A DNA stretch of 64,000 bases, taken from M3007 sp037445225. Lineage in GTDB: Bacteria > Bacteroidota > Bacteroidia > Chitinophagales > Saprospiraceae. Both the position numbers and the translations under genes were made by a program. Numbering within the stretch: position 1 is the stretch's first letter; each line of letters begins with the position of its first letter. The notes beneath the pieces are model-generated. The model saw nothing but the letters and a program-made list of their open reading frames with translations, had not been told where the DNA came from and ran no database searches. Below are positions 51,046 to 59,076 of this stretch, in pieces. The stretch spans positions 1 to 64,000 of the forward strand of contig JBBIKW010000002.1 in NCBI GenBank assembly GCA_037445225.1. Direction: 5' to 3'.

Positions 51046-52562
51046 ATAAGATGCTCCTGACCACGCTGCAGCTAACTTTTGCAGCAGCGCTTTGCAGTCA
51101 ACCCTTAGAGGATTGGCCTCAGTGGCAGCGCGACCCGGCGCGTACCGGCCGCACAGCGGCGACGGTCGCACCGCCTTTCCGCGCCCGATGGTTTTGGTTG
51201 GGACCTCAACTTACTCTGCGCAACTATGCAGCGAATCCCGCATGGACCGACGACTTAGAGACGCGGGAGGACTACTCCTTCCCGGTCCCTTCCACTTACA
51301 GCGTCACGATCGCAAAGGGCGTTGCCCCTGTAGTAGCGGGCGGGCGAGTGTTTGTCGGAACACAGGAAGGCGATGCCTATGCCATTGCAGCAGACGATGG
51401 CACTACGCTGTGGTCTTACCCTATGGGCGATGCGATCCTCGCTACTGCTTGCGCCGACGCTCAACAGGTATTGTTCGCTGACGTCTATGGCGATATTGTA
51501 GCTTTGAACGCTGCCACAGGGCAGATCCGTTGGTCGTTTACTGCCGACCGAAGTATTGTCACATCCCCCCTTCTTCTGCAAGATCAAGATCGGGTTTTTC
51601 TCGCTTCTCATGGCGGCTCTGTGTACTGCTTTAGGTGGTCGACAGGCCAGCTGCTCTGGCAGGTGCAACTGCCTGCTCCGGTGCAAGGCCAGCTAGCGGC
51701 CACCACTACTCGGCTTTTTGTGCCAGCAGAAGACCTAGTGATTTATGCCCTGCGCGTCCAGGATGGCGCTCTCTTGGCGCAAAAGCAGGTGGCAGGGCAA
51801 AGTTTTCGCCTCACGCATCCCGTCGTCTTCGCCGGCAAGCTGTGGGTAACTACCTGTCAAATACCCATGATGGGCTCGGAGTACGTCTTCGACGATGTCT
51901 TGGAGGCTGCCCAAAGCCTCGAAGAGGAAGAGGCCCTGACGCGCGCCTTTCTGCGCGGCCAAGGCGGTTTCAATGCCGCCTCTCCTGATTGGCAGCATCT
52001 TTTCGCATTAGATACGCTCACTTTGGACACTGCCTACCTCATTGCCAACGGGCCGATTGAAGGCGTAGGCTATCCCTTAGCCGGCGTAGGTGTAACCCAC
52101 GACGACCGCGTAGTTACTTGGTTTCGAACGCGCTTCCCTACTCTCACCCACGACCGGCCAGCGTTTGGCACGAACTATCCCATCGACATTGCCGCTATTG
52201 ACCCACAGACCGGCCAGCGCCTTCGCATCGACAACGGTGTCTTTAGCGACATGTTCCCCGGACCGGAAACCGACAACCTATATATCTTCACTTCGGGAGG
52301 TGAATACCTGTGGTTGCGCCAATATTTCCGCGGTACCCAAGTTATCCATCTGCCCACCAGTCAACATACCCTCGCCATGGTTACGATCCGTGAGCGCGAC
52401 GGTGGCACTTTCAGCGCCAACGTCATCCCATACGATACAGAGGCCGACGAGCCGGCTTTCGCTCAGCGCCCCTTAGAAGGGAAAGCCCCTGTCGTCATCG
52501 TCTCGGGCATGGCACTATTGTCTGAGGTCGGCGGCATTTTAGCCATAGAGCATCGCGACTAA
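51042..52562 (+). CDS. PQQ-type beta-propeller protein (BamB-like), secreted
   Basis: 506 residues. A signal peptide ends near ALCSQPLEDW. It has six to seven WD/PQQ-type blades with repeated A-x-D-x-x-T-G-x-x-x-W units: AADDGTTLWSYPMGDAI, LNAATGQIRWSFTADRS, FRWSTGQLLWQVQL. It opens with WPQWQRDPARTGRT, typical of BamB and bacterial quinoprotein-like propellers. It starts inside the end of the sorting-domain gene (ATGA), so the two are made at a fixed ratio and probably form a functional pair, perhaps enzyme and binding partner on the cell surface. No sorting domain is seen here. Confidence 0.88.
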   Translation: MNKMLLTTLQLTFAAALCSQPLEDWPQWQRDPARTGRTAATVAPPFRARWFWLGPQLTLRNYAANPAWTDDLETREDYSFPVPSTYSVTIAKGVAPVVAGGRVFVGTQEGDAYAIAADDGTTLWSYPMGDAILATACADAQQVLFADVYGDIVALNAATGQIRWSFTADRSIVTSPLLLQDQDRVFLASHGGSVYCFRWSTGQLLWQVQLPAPVQGQLAATTTRLFVPAEDLVIYALRVQDGALLAQKQVAGQSFRLTHPVVFAGKLWVTTCQIPMMGSEYVFDDVLEAAQSLEEEEALTRAFLRGQGGFNAASPDWQHLFALDTLTLDTAYLIANGPIEGVGYPLAGVGVTHDDRVVTWFRTRFPTLTHDRPAFGTNYPIDIAAIDPQTGQRLRIDNGVFSDMFPGPETDNLYIFTSGGEYLWLRQYFRGTQVIHLPTSQHTLAMVTIRERDGGTFSANVIPYDTEADEPAFAQRPLEGKAPVVIVSGMALLSEVGGILAIEHRD

Positions 52563-52582
52563 TATAGGATAACCCTTCGCCC

Positions 52583-53869
52583 TTATGTCTTCTGTGGTTT
52601 TTTGCGCGCTGCAGGAAAGAGGATGTTGTTTAAGATGAGGCGATAGCCCGGAGAGTTGGGGTGCAACGCCAAATCGGTAGGTGGGTCGCCCACATAGTGG
52701 CGATAGTCTTCGGGATCGTGTCCGCCGTAAAAAGTGAAGAACCCCCTCCCGTAAGTACTGTGGATATAACGCGCCTCGCCCTCCGCCTTGTTCTCACCCA
52801 TAATGAGGACATGAGGCTTTATCGTGCTCTTAATAAAGGCGGTGCTTTGACCCATAAAGCCTTTCACTGTTCGGGTGTGGTTTTGAGTAAGCATGGTGGG
52901 AATAGGGTCCCACTTAGCGGAAAAATCGAATAGAGTAAAATAGTCCTGTTCTGGGTTGACGTTTCGCGAAAAGTTGTTGTCTATGGTAGAGTGCTCGTAC
53001 GTCAGCGGGTCCTTGATCAGCTGGAAATTGTGGAAGGCCATTGTCTTCGAAAAGTCCAGCTTCTGTTGAGCATTGGGGTCAGCTGGGTCGCCATCGTACA
53101 TCTCAGCGCAAATATCCACGCCTTCGGCGGCCAGCGCGATGTCGTAGGTGTCGGTAGCCGAACACATGGCAAACATAAACCCGCCACCGGCGACGTATTC
53201 GGCGATTTTTTTGGCAACAGCTAATTTGAGGTGGCTGACCTTTTTAAAGCCATTCTCGCGCGCCAGATTTTCCATGTGGCGCACATGCTCTCGATACCAC
53301 GGTTGGTTGGCATGGCTGGCGTAAAACTTGCCATATTGGCCGGTGAAGTCTTCGTGGTGCAAATGCAGCCAGTCGTATAAAGGCAATTTGTTGGCGAGCA
53401 CCTCCGTATCGTATACGACGTCGTAGGGTATCTCTGCATACGTGAGCACAAGAGTGACGGCATCGTCCCAGGGCTGAATGGTTTCACCGCGCTCGTTCTT
53501 ATCGGGCGAATACACGGCAATGCGCGGCGCCTTTTCCAACTTTATGACATCCATGTTGACTTCTGGATTGAGGATCTCCTCCTGGATGTGGGCAAATTGA
53601 GCATCGGCAATGATCTCGTAGCTGACACCGCGCACCTTGCATTCGCGCTCAAAAGCGCTGGCATACGGAAAGGCAAAACTGCCGCCTCGATAGTTCAGCA
53701 GCCAATACGCCTCCACTCCTTGGGATAGAACCCAGTACGTGATGCCGTAGGCTTTTAAATGGTTCTTTTGGCTCGCTTCATCCATCGGCAGCAGGATATA
53801 TGCCGCTCGGATTTGGCCCAGCAGGATCATCAAAAGACATCCCGCAAGCACTGTGCGTCGGAATACCAT
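52583..53869 (-). CDS. Secreted protein of the Bacteroidota family mis-annotated as asparagine synthetase B
   Basis: 428 residues from the ATG at 53869 (MVFRRTVLAGC). A signal peptide ends near LLGQIRAAY. The body starts YILLPMDEASQKNHLKAYGI, then has IAVYSPDKNERGETIQPWDDAV and a class-I glutamine-amidotransferase-like core with AEYVAGGGFMFAMCSATDTYDI (Gly-rich turn and nucleophile-like Cys). It ends HPNSPGYRLILNNILF. From memory, databases label this family asparagine synthetase B, but it has none of the AsnB domains and is exported. The true function is not known. The Cys-centred turn may be a catalytic site. Confidence 0.75.
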   Translation of the reverse strand: MVFRRTVLAGCLLMILLGQIRAAYILLPMDEASQKNHLKAYGITYWVLSQGVEAYWLLNYRGGSFAFPYASAFERECKVRGVSYEIIADAQFAHIQEEILNPEVNMDVIKLEKAPRIAVYSPDKNERGETIQPWDDAVTLVLTYAEIPYDVVYDTEVLANKLPLYDWLHLHHEDFTGQYGKFYASHANQPWYREHVRHMENLARENGFKKVSHLKLAVAKKIAEYVAGGGFMFAMCSATDTYDIALAAEGVDICAEMYDGDPADPNAQQKLDFSKTMAFHNFQLIKDPLTYEHSTIDNNFSRNVNPEQDYFTLFDFSAKWDPIPTMLTQNHTRTVKGFMGQSTAFIKSTIKPHVLIMGENKAEGEARYIHSTYGRGFFTFYGGHDPEDYRHYVGDPPTDLALHPNSPGYRLILNNILFPAARKKPQKT

Positions 53870-53987
53870 AGGGAAACGCTTTTTGTACAATATATGAGTA
53901 AAACGAAGGAAGGCTTAAAAAGATTTTTCTCTATACCAATTGTTTAAGATGCACGTTTTCAGGGGAAGGCCTTGTAGGGAGCAGACC

Positions 53988-54710
53988 TCAGAACGACGCA
54001 GACGGATTGAGGGTGTAAGAAAGCCCTATTCCTGCGGTGTAGTACCAGTCTTTGCGCTTAGGGTTGCCATTGGCGCTGACGCCATCTAAGAGGTCGGTCG
54101 GCGCTGGACGCGCATCGGCCTCTACGCTGAAAGTTACGCGATCCGACATGACCCAGCGCAATCCGAGGCCAAAGGGCAATACCAGCGCAGTGTGTTGGTT
54201 GCGCCCTCCTTCCGGTAGGGGCTCTCGCTCATAGCGAGGGCGATCGCTCTCCGGGCCGTAGTAGGTCACCTGAGGAGAGAACCAAGCTAGCCCTGCGCCC
54301 ACTCGCACGTAAGGAATAAAATAGTACGTCTGGTTCTTACCAATAGGTTCGTAGACGATGTTGGCCAGCAACAACTCTATTTGCCCGCAAAGCTCTATCA
54401 GCGTGCTTTGGAACCGAAAGCTCCGGTTACTGTTGGGCGGATTGAACCGATCGTCGCCAGCCAATAACAGCGCATTCAGGCCGCTGCGGAACTGAAACGC
54501 TTTGCTCAAATGGTAGCGAGCAAAGAGACCAGCTCCTCCGCGCATGTTGCTCATACTAATGTGGTCGGGCGCCAGATCGCCTGAGTAGTTCGTGCCGTAC
54601 AAGGCCAAACCTATCTCCCAAATGGAGGCCGCTCTTTGGGAAAACAGCGCATATGCGCCAATAAGAAAAATACACCAACTAAAGAATGCCCGCTGCAGTG
54701 CCTTTGTCAT
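53988..54710 (-). CDS. Outer-membrane beta-barrel protein (DUF6089-like)
   Basis: 240 residues. A signal peptide ends near YALFSQRAAS. The family opening WEIGLALYGTNYSGDLAPDH is followed by alternating amphipathic strands: GGAGLFARYHLSKAFQFRSG, YYFIPYVRVGAGLAWFSPQV, FGLGLRWVMSDRVTFSVEAD and a final WYYTAGIGLSYTLN. It is an eight- to ten-strand barrel of the DUF6089/porin-family type common in Bacteroidota. No function is assigned. It lies above a stand-alone terminator for the next gene. Confidence 0.85.
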   Translation of the reverse strand: MTKALQRAFFSWCIFLIGAYALFSQRAASIWEIGLALYGTNYSGDLAPDHISMSNMRGGAGLFARYHLSKAFQFRSGLNALLLAGDDRFNPPNSNRSFRFQSTLIELCGQIELLLANIVYEPIGKNQTYYFIPYVRVGAGLAWFSPQVTYYGPESDRPRYEREPLPEGGRNQHTALVLPFGLGLRWVMSDRVTFSVEADARPAPTDLLDGVSANGNPKRKDWYYTAGIGLSYTLNPSASF

Positions 54711-54848
54711 GATATTGAGGTATTAGATCATGCTGTAGACAGCTAAAGTAGGTTGAGGCTTAAGAAATTGCACTGAGACGACAAAATTTATCTCTCGCTT
54801 ATGACCTGTGCCGATCGCAGAGAAAAGCATTCAAAACTCAATCAAGAA

Positions 54849-54880
54849 CGCCCTTTAGTACCATGCGGTGCTAAAGGGCG
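54849..54880 (-). terminator. Terminator of the PKD/sorting-domain gene
   Basis: CGCCCTTTAGTACC (54849-54862) pairs over 14 bases with GGTGCTAAAGGGCG (54867-54880), with one wobble. On the minus strand it lies 26 bases below the stop at 54906. The T tract after it is interrupted (TTCTTGATTGAGTTTT). Confidence 0.75.
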
Positions 54881-54905
54881 CGCAATTAAAAAGTATATTC
54901 AAGAC

Positions 54906-56801
54906 TTAGTATACCGTTATCTTAATCGCCTTGACAAAAGCACCCGACTGAATGATGCCTGTATACAAACCGGGAGATAGGTTCGCATAGGCCATCGTAT
55001 GTTGCACTTGTCCATCGACCACAGGCAGTAGCTGGCGATCCAGCAAGCGCCCATCGGGGTAGAAGAGCGAGAAGACCACTTCTTCTGCGGCCTGCTTTCC
55101 ACTCAGCATGAGGGTAAACGTTCCCTTGTTAGGGTTAGGAACGACGCGGCAGAGCAAGTTTTCTTTAACATCCTCATGGGTGTTTGTCACACAAATAGTT
55201 TCCTGAACAGTGTCGGCATGGCATTCATCCCGAGCAATTAGGGTCACTAAATAACACTCCTTGGTCGTGTAAGTGTGCGTGGGGTTTGTAGCAATACTCC
55301 TCGTGCTATCGCCAAAGTCCCACTCGTACGAAAGCGCATTGGAAGAGTTGTTCTCAAAGACTACGGTCAGCCCTTGCTTGACGTAGGAAAACTTCGCCTC
55401 AGGCCAAGTAATAGCAATGGTATCGGACAGACCCGAGCAGCCAAAAGCATCTGTTATTTTGACGTGGTATCTCCCTGCCTGGGTAGGTTTGTAAATGCCT
55501 CCTGTGGCTCCTGGGATGGCCAGACCATCTCGATACCACTGGTAAGATAGCCCGGGGACGGAGAAAGTCGCTGAAAACGCGCAGTTTTGATAGTTTAACC
55601 GAATATCGCCCAATTCGGGAGGGAGCAGCAGCATATCCCAGCCGAATATGGACTCAGGCACATTGCCTAATACAGCTATTCGCCCAAAGGGCACTTCGAT
55701 GACACTACTCAGACCCACCGTTATTGTCGTATCGTTAATCACAAAACCCGGCTGCAAAGTTGACCCAACCTCCAAAACGCCCAACAGTAGTGCCGTAGGG
55801 AAGCCCGAGGAGGGCATCGTCCTACCTGCAGCGACGACTGCGCCGGGGAAATCCTTAGCACCAATGGCATCCCCAAGCTCTTGTCGGTTGGGAAGTGGCA
55901 CAAGGAGTGTATCTAGAGGCGATCCGTCTGGCCCTAATAGGAAAAATACAGCGTCTGTGAGGCTATCCACAGCATTAGGATGGTGTACTGCGCTACATAC
56001 GATGGTATTAAGTGAGCCGGAAAGAGAGCTTGGCAGTGCTCGAGCCGCCTCGAAAAGGCCATACGGCTGCTTTCGAGTGTGGGCATAGACGTGTTCCCAG
56101 ATAACCTGCCCATCTGCATCTACCTTTAGAGTTACCAGCTTGCTGGAGATGAAGGCATTGGAATTGAAGATATTGCCAGTATAGGCCGAAAAAGAAAGCA
56201 GATATTTATTCGCTCCTACTTTCGTAAGGCGAGGACGGTAGTCTACGCCATAATCATATATGGAAAAGTTTGTACCAACAGGCTGGAGGGTATTGGGGTC
56301 TACGCGAACTAAAAAGATGTCAGTAAAATTTAGGGAAAAGCCCTTTATCTCACCGGCAACTAAAAGGTCGCCGTTTGGAGCCAATGCTGCCGAATATCCC
56401 CAAGACTCCTTTCCCGACAGCTGAAAAATCCGAAAGCCCAGCTCTTTTAAATTAGGATCTGTCTTCAAAAGAGCAATATACTTAAGGGTTGTAGAGTCGT
56501 TCACCCTCAGTACAGCTTGACCTACGGCGACAATGCTCTTATCGGGCATCTCAGTAGCCTCGTATAAAATCAGCTGCTCTAAAGAGTCGATCTTCGAAAG
56601 GGTGGCTAGCACTCTACCGTCGCACGTGACTTTGTACAGTACACTCTTATTGGCCGAAGTACCAACAACTATGAAAGTACCATCGCTGTGCAGAAATAAG
56701 CCCCGGCTCTGCTCCACTACGCCGGGGTTTCCTAAGATGATTTGGCCGTAAGCACACCAACCCCATGCTATCAAATGCAAGGTAAATAGACTGTACCTCA
56801 T
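54906..56801 (-). CDS. Secreted PKD-domain protein with type IX sorting domain
   Basis: 631 residues from the ATG at 56801 (MRYSLFTLHLI). A signal peptide ends near WCAYGQIILG. Residues 30-430 form beta-propeller-like strands (GRVLATLSKIDSL, SIVAVGQAVLRV, GDLLVAGEIKGF). A domain with Cys pairs lies near 440-490 (LSYQWYRDGLAIPGATGGIY), then a PKD domain (LSYEWDFGDSTRSIATNPTH). The C-terminal 75 residues are a type IX sorting domain (CRVVPNPNKGTFTLMLSG, then YANLSPGLYTGIIQSGAF). It should be displayed on the cell surface. Confidence 0.87.
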   Translation of the reverse strand: MRYSLFTLHLIAWGWCAYGQIILGNPGVVEQSRGLFLHSDGTFIVVGTSANKSVLYKVTCDGRVLATLSKIDSLEQLILYEATEMPDKSIVAVGQAVLRVNDSTTLKYIALLKTDPNLKELGFRIFQLSGKESWGYSAALAPNGDLLVAGEIKGFSLNFTDIFLVRVDPNTLQPVGTNFSIYDYGVDYRPRLTKVGANKYLLSFSAYTGNIFNSNAFISSKLVTLKVDADGQVIWEHVYAHTRKQPYGLFEAARALPSSLSGSLNTIVCSAVHHPNAVDSLTDAVFFLLGPDGSPLDTLLVPLPNRQELGDAIGAKDFPGAVVAAGRTMPSSGFPTALLLGVLEVGSTLQPGFVINDTTITVGLSSVIEVPFGRIAVLGNVPESIFGWDMLLLPPELGDIRLNYQNCAFSATFSVPGLSYQWYRDGLAIPGATGGIYKPTQAGRYHVKITDAFGCSGLSDTIAITWPEAKFSYVKQGLTVVFENNSSNALSYEWDFGDSTRSIATNPTHTYTTKECYLVTLIARDECHADTVQETICVTNTHEDVKENLLCRVVPNPNKGTFTLMLSGKQAAEEVVFSLFYPDGRLLDRQLLPVVDGQVQHTMAYANLSPGLYTGIIQSGAFVKAIKITVY

Positions 56802-56827
56802 AGCGGCAAGATATGATTGGTTACGGT

Positions 56828-56835
56828 TAAATTTG
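56828..56835 (+). promoter_or_regulatory. Promoter element TAAATTTG upstream of recQ
   Basis: TAnnTTTG match. It overlaps the TTG at 56833-56835, the only conventional start of the broken recQ frame. Either the box is chance or recQ has lost a usable start. Confidence 0.35.
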
Positions 56836-59052
56836 CTATTTTTACAGGATTTCTCGAAAAAGTTATTTCTCTGCAGGCGAACTTGCCTCGACATTTGCTC
56901 TAAGACCCTCGACCGCGCTCAGGCGGCACTCAAGAAGTACTTTGGATACACGGCGTTTCGCCCCCTTCAGGCGGAGGTAATTCAGAACGTTTACGATGGA
57001 AGCGACGTATTAGTGCTCATGCCGACGGGTGGGGGCAAGAGCCTTTGCTATCAAATTCCTGCCGTTACCTTGGAAGGAGTATCGGTTGTCATAAGCCCCC
57101 TGATCGCGCTTATGAGAGATCAGGTGACGGCGCTCGTCGCCAACGGCATCCCCGCAGCTTTTCTCAACAGCACGCTGACTGTTGAGCAAGTCTATGCGGT
57201 GGAGCAATCCCTGTTGAAGAGGCACATTAAACTGCTCTACGTCAGCCCAGAAAAAATGGTGAGCCCTGGTTTTCGCCGGCTGCTGGAGCATTTTAAGGTG
57301 AGCTTATTTGCTGCAGATGAAGCGCACTGCATATCGGTGTGGGGGGCACGATTTTCGATCCGAGTACACCCAGTTGCAGTTTCTTAAGGAGCGCTTTCCC
57401 CACACGCCCGTGCTGGCGCTGATGGCTACGGCCGACAAACTAACCCGCTGCGATATCGTAAACCAGCTGGCTCTTCGCGACCCGAAGGTTTTTATTGCCT
57501 CCTTTAATCGCCCCAACATTCGCCTGACGATGTTCCCCGGGCAGCAGCGCCTCAAACAGATTGTCCAGTTCTTGCAGGCCCATCCGAACCAACCGGGGAT
57601 CATCTACTACACAGCGCGCAAGACCTGCGAGCTATTGGCCGAAAAGTTGAAAGCGCGCGGCTTTCGAGCAGCGTGCTTTCCTGCGGAGCTTCCCCCGGAA
57701 AGGCGCCATCAAGTGCAAGATGACTTTATCTACGACCGAACCCTTATCGTATGCGCTACGGTGGCTTTTGGCATGGGCATCGACAAGAGCAACGTTCGTT
57801 TTGTTATCCACTACAACCTACTGCGGAACGTAGAGAGCTACTATCACAAGAGATAGGGCGGTGTGGCCGCGACGACATGCCCGCTGAAGCGATCTTGTTC
57901 TACAGCTATGGCGATGTGGTCACCTACCGCAAGATGTTTCTGCGAGATGCGGTAGACGAAGAGCACACGAGGAATAAACTCGAAAAGCTCGAGCGCATGT
58001 ATGCCATGACCCAGTCGCCCGTATGTCGGCGCAAGATGATACTGGTCTATTTTGGCGAGAGTTATCCGGACTCCTGTGGCAACTGCGACGTATGCGTGCG
58101 CCCGCCGCGCCGCTTTGACGGCACCATCGCCGCGCAAAAAGCGCTCTCGGCACTCAAGCACACAGGAGAGCGCATCGGTATGCATCTACTTGTGGACATC
58201 TTGCGCGGCAGCCGCCAACACGACATACTCGCGTATGGCTACCATCAGATTAAAACTTATGGCGCAGGCATGGAGTACAGTCGAGAGGAATGGCTGTTTT
58301 TGATATCCCAAATGCTGCACATGGGCCTGATGGAGACGGCTTACGGCGAGAATAATGTGCTTCGCGTGACGGAAGAGGGCTATCGAGTGCTTTTTGAAGG
58401 CCAGAAAGTGATGCTTGCTTTGCCTCCAGAGCGGGTAAGCCAAACAGTTTCCTCTCTAGCGGTTGGAGAAAGAAGCTCTGAAGAGCAGCGCCGAGAAGAG
58501 CTGTTCCAGCGATTGCGCGAGTTGCGCCGTCGAATAGCTTTACGGCAAGGGCTCCCGCCCTATGTCGTCTTTCACGATACGGTCTTGGAGGAAATGGCTC
58601 GCCGCTGCCCGCTTTTCGCCTTTGACTTGTATACAATCAGAGGGATTGGCGAGCGCACAATGGAGCAGTTTGGAGCAGCTTTTCTCCAAGAGATACGCAC
58701 TTTTGCCTTAGAGAAACACGCCCAAGGAGAGCACTTTCCGGGCATCGGCTGCATTCAAACCCTGCCACTCTTTCAGCAGGGGCATACGGTAGAAGAGATC
58801 GCTGAGCAGCGGAAGCTGCAAACTAGTGCGGTTCTTAACCATCTGATGGCCTCGTATGAGCGCGGGGAGGCTATCGATATAAGTCTGTGGCTTACCGAAG
58901 AGGCTCGCTTCGATATTGAAAGGGTTCTAACGTCGTCGTCGGAACCGTTTGCCTTAGCCGATATCTACGAGCGCACGGGGGAGCGGTATACCTACGACCA
59001 AATCCGCTGGGCGATTGCCGACTATCGCCGGCGACAGCACCGCTTGGGTTGA
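56833..59052 (+). pseudogene. recQ: ATP-dependent DNA helicase RecQ, interrupted by two frameshifts
   Basis: About 735 residues when joined. The frame holds the helicase start (Walker A MPTGGGKS) to ADEAHCISVWG. There a run of six G (57341-57346) where five are expected shifts it. The next frame continues HDFRSEYTQL, through GIIYYTARKT and FGMGIDKSNVRFVIHYN, to YYHKR and TAG at about 57856. A CA duplication there shifts back, and the first frame resumes with QEIGRCGRDDMPAEAIL. The RQC zinc Cys cluster (CGNCDVC), HRDC (VVFHDTVLEEMARR) and a C-terminal helix-turn-helix follow. Net insertion is three bases, so only about 170 codons are out of frame. No ATG exists; the sole TTG overlaps a promoter-like box. 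Decayed gene or assembly errors. Confidence 0.85.
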
Positions 59053-59076
59053 GGCATTTATCGCTTCTCTTAGGTG

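Noticed and set aside
56833..56835. TTG as the proper start codon of recQ
   Set aside because: The codon lies inside a promoter-like box and no family similarity exists for the residues that follow it until LDRAQAALKKYFGY. Kept only as the nominal left edge of the pseudogene.
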